NCBI RefSeq assembly: GCF_001427525.1
Contig: NZ_LMGU01000001.1
Span: 777,788 to 841,787, forward strand
Length of the DNA stretch: 64,000 nucleotides
From: Microbacterium sp. Root61
GTDB lineage: Bacteria; Actinomycetota; Actinomycetes; Actinomycetales; Microbacteriaceae
Direction: 5' to 3'
Below are positions 1 through 10,229 of the stretch, one piece after another. The translations under genes and the position numbers were made by a program. Under the pieces are notes generated by a model, which did no database searches, had not been told where the DNA came from, and worked only from the letters and a program-made list of their open reading frames with translations. Position 1 is the first letter of the stretch. The number at the start of each line of letters is the position of its first letter.

Positions 1-1062
1 GCCGTACTGGATGTCGGTGAGCTCCTGGCGCAGCGACAGTGCAAGCTCACCGCGAGGCTGCTCATCCACGAAATCGCGACCCTTCAGCACGCCGATCGGC
101 GTCACCACGGCGGCGGTGCCGCACGCGAACACCTCGACGATGTCGCCGGAAGCCACGCCCGCGCGCCAGTCCTCGAGCGAGACCGTGCCGCGCTCGATGG
201 TGTGGCCGCGGTCCGCGGCCAGCTGCAGCAGCGAATCGCGCGTGATGCCTTCGAGGATGCTGTCCGAATGCGGCGTGACGATGCGGCCGTCCTTGTACAC
301 GAACACGACGTTCATGCCGCCGAGCTCTTCGACGTTGCGGTCCTGGTCGAGGAAGACGACCTGGTCGCAGCCGTTCGCGTAGGCCTCGGACTGCGGCAGC
401 AGCGACGCGGCGTAGTTGCCGCCGGTCTTCGCCGCCCCGGTGCCCCCCTTGCCCGCACGGGCGTACTCGTCCGAGAGCCAGATCGAGACCGGGCGGACGC
501 CGCCGGTGAAGTACGCGCCGGCGGGGCTGGCGATCACGTAGAACGCGACCTTCTGCGCGGGCCGCACGCCGAGGAACGCCTCTTTGGCGAACATGAACGG
601 ACGCAGGTACAGGCTCTGGTCCTCACCGGACGGCACCCATGCGCCGTCGACCGCGATGAGTTCGCGAATCGCCTGGATGAAGTAGGGCACCGGCAGTTCG
701 GGCAGGGCGAGCCGGCGGGCGCTGCGCTGCAGGCGCAGGCCGTTCTGGTCAGGCCGGAAGGTGTGGATTGAGCCGTCCGCGTGGCGGTAGGCCTTGATCC
801 CCTCGAAGATCTCCTGCCCGTAGTGCAGCACCGCCGCCGCCGGATCCAAGGCGATCGGACCGTACGGCGAGACGCGCGGCCGATGCCAGCCGCCGTTGAT
901 CGACCAGCAGATGTCCGCCATGTGATCGGTGAAGTGCACACCGAACCCAGGATCGGCGAGGACCTCCTCGCGCTGCGCCGGAGACTTCGCGGCGAGGTTC
1001 TTCGTCACCGCGAACTCGAGCGGAGCGAGGTCGCTGTCGGGGGTGGAGTCGATGAGTGTCAT
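1..1062 (-). CDS. ilvE: Branched-chain amino acid aminotransferase, C-terminus beyond window
   Basis: Transfers the amino group of glutamate to the 2-keto acids of leucine, isoleucine and valine, the last step of their synthesis; a soluble PLP enzyme. The 354 visible residues begin at ATG 1062 (MTLIDSTPDS). The Schiff-base lysine is in GAAKTGGNYAAS near residue 212, and EIFEGIKAYR (about 84-93) and LYLRPFMFA (about 151-159) are family blocks. The protein runs off the left edge. It follows leuB on the same strand after 74 bp and may be co-transcribed; an AGG seven bases before the ATG can act as ribosome site. The family call is very safe. Confidence 0.97.
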   Translation of the reverse strand, partial: MTLIDSTPDSDLAPLEFAVTKNLAAKSPAQREEVLADPGFGVHFTDHMADICWSINGGWHRPRVSPYGPIALDPAAAVLHYGQEIFEGIKAYRHADGSIHTFRPDQNGLRLQRSARRLALPELPVPYFIQAIRELIAVDGAWVPSGEDQSLYLRPFMFAKEAFLGVRPAQKVAFYVIASPAGAYFTGGVRPVSIWLSDEYARAGKGGTGAAKTGGNYAASLLPQSEAYANGCDQVVFLDQDRNVEELGGMNVVFVYKDGRIVTPHSDSILEGITRDSLLQLAADRGHTIERGTVSLEDWRAGVASGDIVEVFACGTAAVVTPIGVLKGRDFVDEQPRGELALSLRQELTDIQYG

Positions 1063-1136
1063 GTCACGCCTGTGTCTTTCGGTGCGCGGTGTGCTGATGC
1101 GCGAGGGTGGGTGCGGGTCGACGCGCTGGAACCAGA

Positions 1137-2204
1137 TTACGCCTGGAGACGCTCGGCGATGGCGTCGCCGATCTGGGCGGTCGTGCGGGTGGCCGCACTG
1201 CGGCCGGCGATGTCGTCCTCGACGGCGCGGGTGACGCGTGTCGCCTCGTCCGTCAGCCCGAGGTGATCGAGCAGCAGGGCGATGGACAGGATGGCCGCGG
1301 TCGGGTCGGCCTTCTGCTGCCCGGCGATGTCGGGCGCCGAGCCGTGCACGGGCTCGAACATCGACGGGAACGCCCCGTCCGGGTTGATGTTGCCGGACGC
1401 GGCGAGGCCGATTCCACCTGTGACGGCGCCGGCCAGGTCGGTGAGGATGTCCCCGAAGAGGTTGTCGGTGACGACGACGTCGAATCGTGACGGGTCGGTC
1501 ACGAGGAAGATCGTCGCGGCGTCCACGTGCAGGTAGTCCACGGCCACGTCGGGGTGCTCGGCGGCGACCTCGTTCACGATCCGCTGCCACATCCCGCCCG
1601 CGTGCACGAGCACATTGGTCTTGTGGACGAGCGTGAGCTTCTTGCGGCGCCGCTCGGCGAGGGCGAACGCGTAGCGCACGACCCGCTCGATGCCGTAGGC
1701 GGTGTTGACGGACGTCTCGTTCGCGACCTCGTGGGGTGTCCCCCGGCGGATCGATCCGCCGTTGCCCACATATGGGCCTTCGGTGCCCTCGCGCACGACG
1801 ACGAAGTCGATGTCTCCCGGGGCCGCGAGCGGACCGGGAACGCCCGGGTACAGCCGCGACGGCCGCAGGTTCACATAGTGATCGAGTGCGAAGCGCAGTT
1901 TCAGCAGCAGTCCGCGTTCGATGTTCGCGTCGCGCAGTCGCGGGTCGCCCGGGACTCCCCCGACCGCGCCGAGGAGGATCGCGTCGTGCGACGCGATGGC
2001 CTCCAGATCGGCATCCGTCAGCGTGTCGCCCGTCTCCAGGAATCGTGCGGCACCGAGCGAGAAGCGCGTCTTCTCGAAGCGGATGCCGCTGCCTGCGGTC
2101 GCGGCATCCAGCACCTTCTCGGCCTCGGCGATGACCTCGGGGCCGATCCCGTCACCGGGAATGACCGCCAGCTTCACAACCTGACCGACCTGCGTACGCG
2201 ACAT
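1137..2204 (-). CDS. leuB: 3-isopropylmalate dehydrogenase
   Basis: Oxidises and decarboxylates 3-isopropylmalate to 2-ketoisocaproate in leucine synthesis; cytosolic homodimer using NAD. The 355 residues are the normal length for the high-GC Gram-positive form. [10 protein letters not shown] lies at 15-24, catalytic Tyr in GTEGPYVGN near 145, Lys in LVHKTNVL at 195, metal-binding Asp residues in [11 protein letters not shown] at 246-256, and the NAD-binding [13 protein letters not shown] at 283-295. The start at ATG 2204 is supported by AGGAG a few bases upstream. Isocitrate and tartrate dehydrogenases are relatives, but length and the adjacent ilvE favour LeuB. Confidence 0.97.
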   Translation of the reverse strand: MSRTQVGQVVKLAVIPGDGIGPEVIAEAEKVLDAATAGSGIRFEKTRFSLGAARFLETGDTLTDADLEAIASHDAILLGAVGGVPGDPRLRDANIERGLLLKLRFALDHYVNLRPSRLYPGVPGPLAAPGDIDFVVVREGTEGPYVGNGGSIRRGTPHEVANETSVNTAYGIERVVRYAFALAERRRKKLTLVHKTNVLVHAGGMWQRIVNEVAAEHPDVAVDYLHVDAATIFLVTDPSRFDVVVTDNLFGDILTDLAGAVTGGIGLAASGNINPDGAFPSMFEPVHGSAPDIAGQQKADPTAAILSIALLLDHLGLTDEATRVTRAVEDDIAGRSAATRTTAQIGDAIAERLQA

Positions 2205-2238
2205 TGCTCTCCTAGCCTGGCGCGGCCGCAGGAGCGTG

Positions 2239-3795
2239 TCAGTGCTCGGCTGCGACCGTGGAACGGGACTTTCCCAGGGTAGTGGCCGCCACGACCGCTG
2301 CGACGACCACGAGGGCGGCTCCGATCAGCGAGGTGATCACGACACCGCCGTCGAACGCGTGCGCCGCGGCGTCCCGAAGGGCCGAGGACAGCGGCTCGGA
2401 CAGGCCGTCCGCGGCCACCATCGCGCCCGCGAGAGTCTCGCGAGCGGCATCGGATGCATCGGCGGGAAGTCCCGCCGGCAGCGCGAGGTTCACGCGGTAG
2501 AACGCTGTGAGGATGCCGCCCATGATCGTCGTGCCGAGGACGGCGCCGAGCTCGTACGCCGTCTCCGAGACGGCGGAGGCGGCCCCCACCTTGGCGGAGG
2601 GCGCGCTGCTCAGCACGAGCTCGTTCGAGACGGTCTCGGCCATGCCGATGCCGGCGCCGAGCGACATGAACGCGACGATCAGCATCACCAGGGAACCCCC
2701 GTCGGCGGTGAGCGCGACCAGGATGTATCCGAGCACCGACAGCACGAGAGCGGCCGGCACGAGAACGCGGGGCGCGACCCGACGCGAGATCGGCACGACG
2801 ACGAGGCCCGCGAGGATCATGACCGCGAGTCCCGGCAGCAGCGCGAGTCCGGCATCCATCGGGCTGAGACCCAGGATGAGCTGCAGGTGCTGTGCGACGA
2901 AGTACAGGAAGCCGACCAGCGCGATCACGCTGAGCAGGTTGACGAGGATCGCACCCGTGAACGGGCCGTGCCGGAACAGCGACATGTCGAGCATCGGCGA
3001 TTCGGCGCGCAATTGGCGACGCACGAAGAGGAAGCCGAACAGAACGCTGAGGCCCACCAGCAGCAGGGCCGGGCCGAAGATGCCCTCGACGGCGAGCGAC
3101 TTGATGCCGTAGACGAGCGGCACCATGGTCGCCAGCGACAGCAGGATGCTCCAGACATCGATGCGGCCCGGGTTGGGGTCGCGGCTCTCCGGGATCAGCA
3201 GCGGCGTCAGGATGAGCAGCGGGATGAGGACCGGCACGGCCAGCAGGAAGACCGAGCCCCAGTGGAAGTGCTGCAGCAGGAAGCCGCCGACGATCGGTCC
3301 GAGCGCCATTCCGGCGGAGAACCCCGCCGCCCAGATCGCTATCGCGAGGCGACGCTGTTCACGGTCGCGGAAGATCGTGCGCAGCAGCGAAAGGGTCGAC
3401 GGCATGAGCATCGCGCCGAACACACCGAGGCCGACGCGCGCCAGGATGAGAAGCTCCGCCGAGGGGGCGAAGGCAGCCAGGATCGACACGACGCCGAAGC
3501 CGATCGCGCCGATCAACAGCATCTTGCGGCGACCGAAGCGGTCCCCCATCGTGCCCATCGTCACCAGGAGGCTCGCCAGCACCAGCGGGTAGGCGTCGAT
3601 GATCCAGAGCTGCTGGGCGCTGGTGGGCTCGAGATGCAGCGAGATCTGCGGCAGCGCGAAGCTGAGCACGGTGTTGTCGACGGAGACGAGCAGCACCGGG
3701 AGCATCAGGACAGCCAGCGCCACCCAGCCACGCCAGCCCACACGCGGCGAAGTCGTCAACGCCTCGGTGGGGGTGTGTGCGTACGTGGTGCTCAT
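2239..3795 (-). CDS. MFS multidrug efflux transporter, DHA2 (14-helix) type
   Basis: Integral membrane proton-coupled exporter of the QacA/SmvA/EmrB-like group. The 518 residues contain about 14 hydrophobic segments. The first-helix motif [14 protein letters not shown] (43-56) and the loop motif GDRFGRRKM (about 83-91) are diagnostic. The substrate cannot be told from sequence; cationic drugs and dyes are typical of relatives. It is divergently arranged with a TetR regulator (start 3887), and a 30-bp inverted repeat lies 24 bp upstream of its ATG, so it is probably repressed by that regulator until a ligand binds. It ends 34 bp before leuB. Confidence 0.93.
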   Translation of the reverse strand: MSTTYAHTPTEALTTSPRVGWRGWVALAVLMLPVLLVSVDNTVLSFALPQISLHLEPTSAQQLWIIDAYPLVLASLLVTMGTMGDRFGRRKMLLIGAIGFGVVSILAAFAPSAELLILARVGLGVFGAMLMPSTLSLLRTIFRDREQRRLAIAIWAAGFSAGMALGPIVGGFLLQHFHWGSVFLLAVPVLIPLLILTPLLIPESRDPNPGRIDVWSILLSLATMVPLVYGIKSLAVEGIFGPALLLVGLSVLFGFLFVRRQLRAESPMLDMSLFRHGPFTGAILVNLLSVIALVGFLYFVAQHLQLILGLSPMDAGLALLPGLAVMILAGLVVVPISRRVAPRVLVPAALVLSVLGYILVALTADGGSLVMLIVAFMSLGAGIGMAETVSNELVLSSAPSAKVGAASAVSETAYELGAVLGTTIMGGILTAFYRVNLALPAGLPADASDAARETLAGAMVAADGLSEPLSSALRDAAAHAFDGGVVITSLIGAALVVVAAVVAATTLGKSRSTVAAEH

Positions 3796-3819
3796 GATGT
3801 TTCCTCAGGTGCTTAAAGA

Positions 3820-3849
3820 GTTAGTAAACCGTCCAGCCGGTATAGTAAC
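3820..3849. promoter_or_regulatory. Candidate TetR operator between divergent MFS and tetR genes
   Basis: Imperfect inverted repeat GTTAGTAAACCG (3820-3831), 6-bp spacer, CGGTATAGTAAC (3838-3849); 10 of 12 positions are complementary. It contains TATAGT (3841-3846), a good -10 hexamer for the rightward tetR gene, and lies just upstream of the leftward MFS start. Size and placement fit a TetR dimer site controlling both genes. The function is inferred. Confidence 0.75.
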
Positions 3850-3856
3850 AGATGTA

Positions 3857-3866
3857 CCTGATCAGG
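3857..3866. promoter_or_regulatory. 10-bp perfect palindrome CCTGATCAGG
   Basis: Short perfect palindrome between the larger inverted repeat and the tetR start. It may be a second, weaker contact site, or chance: a 10-bp palindrome carries little weight by itself. Confidence 0.3.
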
Positions 3867-3886
3867 AAATGGATACGATCGAGATC

Positions 3887-4432
3887 ATGAGCAGACCTCC
3901 GCGCGCCCGCGAAAGCGTGCTCGATGCGTTCGAGACGCTGCTCATCGACGACGGCGAACGCGCCGCCACGATGGATGCTGCAGCCCGCGCGGCCGGCGTG
4001 TCCAAGGGGGGCCTGCTCTATCACTTCGCCTCGAAGGATGCCCTCGAGGCCGGTCTCATCGAGCGGCTCGACCGGTTGATGCAGGAAGACATCGCGGCGC
4101 TCACGACGGCGCCGGAGGGCGTGGTCGCCTATTTCCTGCGCTCCTCGGTGATGCAGAACGACCCGCTCGACCGAGTGCTCATCGCCATCTCGCGACTTGC
4201 CCAGGGTGGGTCGGCCAGCGCATCCGCGGCCCTCCGCGGCGTGCGCGAGCAGTGGGAGTCGGCCGTGCGCCCCTACGCGCGCGACGAGACCGCGCTGCAG
4301 CTCGTCATGCTCGTCAGTGACGGGCTCTACTTCAACAACGCCCTCAACGGCGGGTCCGTGCCCGGCCCCGTCCCCCGCGGCGCGGAGATGGACGCCCTCA
4401 TCGAACTCGTGCTGGGGGCCACCGCGCGCTGA
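3887..4432 (+). CDS. TetR/AcrR-family transcriptional regulator
   Basis: Predicted repressor of the divergent efflux pump and of itself. The 181 residues start MSRPPRARES. The N-terminal helix-turn-helix is in ATMDAAARAAGVSKGGLLYHF (about 25-45), followed by the usual SKDALEAGLIERL helix; the C-terminal part is the variable ligand/dimer domain. An alternative in-frame ATG at 3869 would add MDTIEI but has AGG too close to it. The intergenic region holds a TetR-like inverted repeat. Relatives control drug pumps; the inducer is unknown. Confidence 0.9.
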   Translation: MSRPPRARESVLDAFETLLIDDGERAATMDAAARAAGVSKGGLLYHFASKDALEAGLIERLDRLMQEDIAALTTAPEGVVAYFLRSSVMQNDPLDRVLIAISRLAQGGSASASAALRGVREQWESAVRPYARDETALQLVMLVSDGLYFNNALNGGSVPGPVPRGAEMDALIELVLGATAR

Positions 4433-4454
4433 CGCGCGATGACCCCGCCCGAGG

Positions 4455-6059
4455 CTACGCCTGGGTGATCTCGATCTGGCGGAACAGGTCGGCCTGGACA
4501 GCCTGGTGCAGCTCGGCCAGCATCTCATCCGGCACCGGCGAGTCGACGGTCAGCACCGACAGGGCACGACCGCTGGCGTCCGGGTGCGCGACCTGCAGAC
4601 CGGCGATGTTGATGCCCGCGTCGCCCAGCTTCTGACCGTAGATCGCGACGATGCCGGGGCGATCCGCGTAGCGCATGACGATGTGGTGCTGCTCGATGGC
4701 CACTTCGATCTCGTAGCCGTTGATGCCGACGACCTTGGGCACGAGGCGGGTTCCGGCGAGGGTGCCCGCGATCGTGAGAACGGTGCCGTCCGACAGCGTT
4801 CCGCGCAGCACGGTGAGGTTGCGGTAGAGCGGGCTCTCGGCCTCGACGATGAGTCGGGTCTCGATGCCGCGCTGCTCGGCGAACAGCGGTGCGTTCACGT
4901 AGGACACGTTCTCGCTGATCACGTTGGTGAGGATGCCCTTGAGCGCAGCCAGCCGGTAGACGCTGACGTCGTACGCTGCAAGCTCACCGCGCACCTCGAT
5001 GTCGAGGCTGGTCACCGCAGCGTGCGCGAGGCCCGTGAAGAACTGGCCGAGCTTCTCGACGAGCGCGATGCCGGGGCGCACGAAGGGATCGATGATTCCG
5101 CCGGCGACGTTCACGGCATCCGGAACCAGGTCGCCTTCGAGGGCGAGCTTGACCGAGCGCGCGACCGAAACGCCGGCCTTCTCCTGCGCCTCGTTGGTGC
5201 TCGCACCGAGGTGCGGTGTCACGACGACGTTCGGCAGATCGAGCAGGCGCGAGGCGCTCGAGTCCTTCGCCGGCGGCTCGGAGGTGAACACGTCGAGACC
5301 CGCACCGGCGATCACTCCCCCGGTGAGGGCGGCGTGCAGCGCCTCCTCGTCGATGAGACCGCCACGGGCGACGTTGATGACGAACGCGGTCGGCTTCATC
5401 AGCGCCAGCTGCTCCGTGCTGATCATCCCCGTGGTTTCGGGGGTCTTCGGCATGTGCACCGTGACGAAGTCGCTCTGGCGCAGCACCTCGTCGAAGGACA
5501 GCAGCTCGACCTGCAACTGCTGGGCGCGGGTCGGGGTCACGTAGGGGTCGTAGCCGACGACGCGGACGCCGAAGGCGCGGAGCCGCTCGGCGATGAGTGC
5601 GCCGATGCGGCCGAGGCCGACGATGCCGACCGTCTTCTCGAACAGCTCGGTTCCGGTGTAGGCGCTGCGCTTCCACTGGCCGTCGGCGAGCGACGCGTGG
5701 GCGCTCGGGATGTGCCGGGCCAGGCTGAGGATGTGGCCGATCGTCAGCTCGGCGGCCGAGATGATGTTCGAGGTCGGTGCGTTGACGACCATCACACCGG
5801 CCGTCGTGGCCGCCTTGATGTCGACGTTGTCCAGTCCGACGCCGGCGCGCGCGACGACCTTCAGCACGGGCGCCGCAGCGATCGCCTCGGCGTCGATCTT
5901 GGTCGCGGAGCGCACCAGGACTGCGCTCGCGTCGGCCAGCGCAGCCAGCAGTGCCGGCCGATCGGTTCCGTCGACGGTGCGCACGTCGAAGTCGGGACCG
6001 AGGGCGTCGATCGTGGCGGGGGAAAGTTCTTCGGCGATCAGGACGACAGGCTTCGACAA
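4455..6059 (-). CDS. serA: D-3-phosphoglycerate dehydrogenase
   Basis: First step of serine synthesis: oxidises 3-phosphoglycerate to 3-phosphohydroxypyruvate with NAD. The 534 residues match the long type-1 form known from mycobacteria: N-terminal catalytic domain, Rossmann domain with GIVGLGRIG (145-153), catalytic Arg 232 in NVARGG, Glu 261 in TSEPP and His 283 in TPHLGAST, an intervening domain, and a C-terminal ACT domain (from about 460; MRYADRPGIVAIYGQ) that binds serine as feedback inhibitor in relatives. The start is a TTG at 6059, chosen because GAAGGA lies six bases upstream and the encoded N-terminus (MSKPVVLIAEEL) fits the family; no ATG fits. Confidence 0.96.
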   Translation of the reverse strand: MSKPVVLIAEELSPATIDALGPDFDVRTVDGTDRPALLAALADASAVLVRSATKIDAEAIAAAPVLKVVARAGVGLDNVDIKAATTAGVMVVNAPTSNIISAAELTIGHILSLARHIPSAHASLADGQWKRSAYTGTELFEKTVGIVGLGRIGALIAERLRAFGVRVVGYDPYVTPTRAQQLQVELLSFDEVLRQSDFVTVHMPKTPETTGMISTEQLALMKPTAFVINVARGGLIDEEALHAALTGGVIAGAGLDVFTSEPPAKDSSASRLLDLPNVVVTPHLGASTNEAQEKAGVSVARSVKLALEGDLVPDAVNVAGGIIDPFVRPGIALVEKLGQFFTGLAHAAVTSLDIEVRGELAAYDVSVYRLAALKGILTNVISENVSYVNAPLFAEQRGIETRLIVEAESPLYRNLTVLRGTLSDGTVLTIAGTLAGTRLVPKVVGINGYEIEVAIEQHHIVMRYADRPGIVAIYGQKLGDAGINIAGLQVAHPDASGRALSVLTVDSPVPDEMLAELHQAVQADLFRQIEITQA

Positions 6060-6202
6060 GGGCGGTCCTTCGGGGGCGGTCGCACGGCAGCACGACGGGC
6101 AGAACGAATGGGGATGCCACGCCGCACGCCATCGGGGGCGAGGCCGTTCACAGCTTATCGTGGGCGGCCACGACCCCCGAACCGTGTGACGCCCCGCACG
6201 AG

Positions 6203-7045
6203 TCAGTCGAAGATGCGGAGTGTCAGCGTGTACCAGGTCTGCGGCCCGACGACACCGTCCACGGTCAGCCCGAACATCTGCTGGAACTCCCGTGCCGCGG
6301 CATCCGTCGCCGGACCGAATGCCCCGTCGACGGCGATCCCACCCGGCAGGAGCGTCTGCGCGGCCCGCACGGCCTCCCCCGAGTCGCCGGAGCGCACCGT
6401 GACGATCAGTGCAGGCCAGTCGAGCTGACCCAGCGTCGTCCCGAGGTCCGTGCCGCGCAGGGTCTGCTGGAAGACGGTGACGGCTGCGCCGCTCGCCGGC
6501 CCGAATGCCCCGTCCGCCACGATGGTGGCGCCGTGCGCGCGAAGCAGGTGCTGCGCCGCGAGCACGCGCCAGTTGACCGTCTGCGTGGCGCCGACCGCCA
6601 CCAGGGGCCACGGCCGGGGTCCAGGACGCAGAGAGCTGAGGAACGACCAGGTCGCAGGTCCGGCCGCGCTGTCCGGCGTGAGGCCCCACGACTCCTGGAA
6701 GAACTGCACGCGCTCGGCCGTGATCGGGCCGTACGCGCCGTCCACAACCAGCGGGGCGATTCCCGGTGAGGGCACGAGCCCGAACTGCTGCACCGCGCGC
6801 ACCGCGTCGCCCGTGGAACCCAACGTCGTGGTGGTGACCAGGAGCGGCCAGGTCTGCGGTCCGACGATGCCGTCGGCGGGAAGTCCGGCCCCTGACTGGA
6901 ATGCGGTCACCGCCGCTGCGGTCGCGGGCCCGTACACGCCGTCCACCGCCACGGCATGGCCCCGTGCCCTCAGCAGGTACTGGATGCCGGACACGACGAC
7001 GTCGTCCGATCCGACGGCGACTGTGCTCCACGGTGCGATGTTCAT
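6203..7045 (-). CDS. Protein with four peptidoglycan-binding repeats
   Basis: Built almost wholly of four repeats of the PG_binding_1 type, about 65-70 residues each. Each has a conserved VDGxxGPxTxxAVxxFQ core (for example AVDGVYGPATAAAV, VVDGAYGPITAERV, VADGAFGPASGAAV, AVDGAFGPATDAAA) and most end in a GPQTW-like turn. Such repeats bind cell-wall peptidoglycan. The 280-residue protein has no catalytic domain and, from ATG 7045, no recognisable signal peptide, so how it would reach the wall is unclear. GAGGAG lies five bases before the start. It lies between serA and two small membrane-protein genes on the same strand. Confidence 0.85.
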   Translation of the reverse strand: MNIAPWSTVAVGSDDVVVSGIQYLLRARGHAVAVDGVYGPATAAAVTAFQSGAGLPADGIVGPQTWPLLVTTTTLGSTGDAVRAVQQFGLVPSPGIAPLVVDGAYGPITAERVQFFQESWGLTPDSAAGPATWSFLSSLRPGPRPWPLVAVGATQTVNWRVLAAQHLLRAHGATIVADGAFGPASGAAVTVFQQTLRGTDLGTTLGQLDWPALIVTVRSGDSGEAVRAAQTLLPGGIAVDGAFGPATDAAAREFQQMFGLTVDGVVGPQTWYTLTLRIFD

Positions 7046-7105
7046 GGAAACTCCTCGATTCCGGCGTGCCCGCTGCGGGAGCGCGTCCGTCGATGAAGAG
7101 TCTGG

Positions 7106-7120
7106 ATCAGGCGACCTGAT
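7106..7120. promoter_or_regulatory. 15-bp palindrome ATCAGG-CGA-CCTGAT
   Basis: Perfect 6-bp arms around a 3-bp centre, between the stop of the membrane protein gene (7134) and the start of the peptidoglycan-binding gene (7045). It could be an operator or a weak hairpin; there is no T-tract for a terminator. The role is unknown. Confidence 0.3.
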
Positions 7121-7133
7121 ACATCTACGGGTC

Positions 7134-7487
7134 TCAGCCCAGGAGCGAGGCCCCGGCCACGGCGGCATACGCGACGATGTCGAGCCAGAACACCGCCACC
7201 ACGGCGAGGCCGGTGAGCAGCGCCAGGAACAGGTGGTGCGCCGGGCGCCGGTATCCGAGGGCGAACGCTCCCCCGAAGGCGAGGAACGGGAAGATGACCG
7301 GCAGCAGCAGCACGAACCAGCCGAGTCCGTTCAGCCCGAGCGGTCCGGAGGCCTGACTGATCAGGAAGGACAGGGCGTTCCACACCGCATACGCGTAGAA
7401 GAGGCCGAACAGTCCGGCGATGGTGACGGTGAGCCACACGGGGGTGCGTCGAGCGGATGCCGCGGCATCCGGTGCGATCTCGGTCAT
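7134..7487 (-). CDS. Small membrane protein of unknown function
   Basis: 117 residues, start ATG 7487 (MTEIAPDAAASARRTP), with three hydrophobic helices at about 18-40, 55-80 and 85-112. No catalytic motif and no family recognised. Its ATG overlaps the stop of the preceding gene by four bases (ATGA), so the two are translationally coupled and probably work together in the membrane. The start of the gene contains the 18-bp palindrome CGGATGCCGCGGCATCCG (7454-7471), also found at 61533. Confidence 0.75.
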   Translation of the reverse strand: MTEIAPDAAASARRTPVWLTVTIAGLFGLFYAYAVWNALSFLISQASGPLGLNGLGWFVLLLPVIFPFLAFGGAFALGYRRPAHHLFLALLTGLAVVAVFWLDIVAYAAVAGASLLG

Positions 7488-8011
7488 TGCCCCACCGTCC
7501 CGATCATCACGAACGGCCACGGCACAAGGAGGACCACGCCGGCCAGCAGCCACACGACCCGGAGCCAGGTCTTGGCGCCACGCGTCAGCACGAACACGGT
7601 CGCGAACCAGAGCGGCGGTGCCAGGACTGCCAGCCACAGTGCGACCTGGTAGGCCACCGGAGCGACCAGGAATTCGGCCGTGCCCTGCAGACGGAGGCCG
7701 CCGACGATCCAGCCGAGGGTCCAGAGCAGGTAGACGCCGCCGAGCACGCCGAGCGTGATGAGCGCCACGTTCCCCAGAGGCGCCGCACCGGGCGCATCAC
7801 CGGCATCGGCGGAGGCGTCGACCGCAGTCGTCGGGCCGGCGACCGTCGCCGCCCCCTTGCCGACGGCCTGGAAGCCCTCCGGAAGCTCCACGGCGCCACC
7901 GACTTCGGCGTCGTCGTCCGCGGTCGGCGGGGCGACGGGGGCTCGACCGGCGTCGAGCGTCGGATCGTCGTCACCGTCCCACGACAGGGCATCGTCACGT
8001 CGATCAGACAT
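7484..8011 (-). CDS. Membrane protein with acidic N-terminal tail, unknown function
   Basis: 175 residues. The first 75 are Asp/Ala/Pro-rich and probably disordered and cytoplasmic. They are followed by three or four hydrophobic segments (about 78-100, 112-135, 143-165). No family recognised. Start ATG 8011 is supported by the leaderless signature: TACGCT ends six bases before it. The 3' end overlaps the next gene (ATGA). What it transports or binds cannot be said. Confidence 0.75.
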   Translation of the reverse strand: MSDRRDDALSWDGDDDPTLDAGRAPVAPPTADDDAEVGGAVELPEGFQAVGKGAATVAGPTTAVDASADAGDAPGAAPLGNVALITLGVLGGVYLLWTLGWIVGGLRLQGTAEFLVAPVAYQVALWLAVLAPPLWFATVFVLTRGAKTWLRVVWLLAGVVLLVPWPFVMIGTVGQ

Positions 8012-8061
8012 GCCCTCAGCGTATTGCACCCGTTCGGGATCCGCCGAGGCGGACGCCCGCG

Positions 8062-8466
8062 TCACACCGCGCGGACCCGATTGCCGCGCTTCTCGTGGGT
8101 GAGCTCGACCAGCCCGAGCTCCTCGAGCAGCGGCGGCAGATACATCCCGAACCTGCCCCGATAGCCCTTGCGCAGCCCATACCAGCCGCCCACCGGGTTC
8201 TCGGCACTGCGCCCCCAGGCCTCGACGGTGCCCTCCGGCGCATCCTTCTGCTCGTCGGCGGCGCCGAGTTCGACCCACTCCCCCTGCTCGCGCAGCCAGG
8301 CGGCGAGGTCGTCGATCGCACTGAGGTGGTACTTCAGGGTCGTCGACCCGACCTGGCACACCAGCGCAGGCGGGTCCGCCGACTCGTCCCGGTACATCGT
8401 GTAGCCGGATGATCCGGGTGCCGTGGTCAGCTGCCACGGGTCGTCCTTGGTGCCTGAACCCGCCAT
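8062..8466 (-). CDS. Conserved uncharacterised protein
   Basis: 134 residues (MAGSGTKDDPWQLTT), no membrane segment or signal peptide, with compact Trp/Tyr/Gly-rich blocks such as GGWYGLRKGYRGRFG (about 91-105). I recall very similar proteins annotated only as hypothetical in many Microbacteriaceae (possibly a DUF6855-type family; the name is from memory). GGGAGGGGGAG precedes the start. It sits alone between the membrane-protein pair and ilvC. I assign no function. Confidence 0.8.
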   Translation of the reverse strand: MAGSGTKDDPWQLTTAPGSSGYTMYRDESADPPALVCQVGSTTLKYHLSAIDDLAAWLREQGEWVELGAADEQKDAPEGTVEAWGRSAENPVGGWYGLRKGYRGRFGMYLPPLLEELGLVELTHEKRGNRVRAV

Positions 8467-8538
8467 GACTCCCCCTCCCTGAATGGACTGAGGCTACCGC
8501 CGGGACCTCGCCGACAGAAGGTCGCGCCGAACGAAAGC

Positions 8539-8582
8539 GGCCCGGCCGCACCCTCCACGGTTGGTGGAGGGGCGACCGGGCC
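8539..8582 (-). terminator. Strong terminator after ilvC
   Basis: GGCCCGG (8539-8545) pairs with CCGGGCC (8576-8582), and an inner CCCTCCAC/GTGGAGGG stem continues it. Read on the minus strand it is followed by GCTTTCGTTC. It lies 38 bp beyond the ilvC stop and should end the ilv transcript. Confidence 0.8.
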
Positions 8583-8620
8583 AATGCCGTGCCGGGTGTG
8601 GACGGCGGTCCGGGTCAGGC

Positions 8621-10227
<1,607 letters not shown>

Positions 10228-10229
10228 GT

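Noticed and set aside
2236..3816. Long open frame on the plus strand, opposite the efflux transporter
   Set aside because: Its translation is Arg/His/Asp/Gln-rich low-complexity sequence, the usual mirror of a high-GC gene; the minus-strand frame is a clear MFS protein.
4506..6428. 640-residue open frame opposite serA
   Set aside because: Mirror frame of serA and the peptidoglycan-binding gene, with no family features.
6060..7031. N-terminal extension of serA giving an 858-residue protein
   Set aside because: The extra part is Arg-rich, overlaps the peptidoglycan-binding gene in another frame, and the TTG start at 6059 has a good ribosome site.
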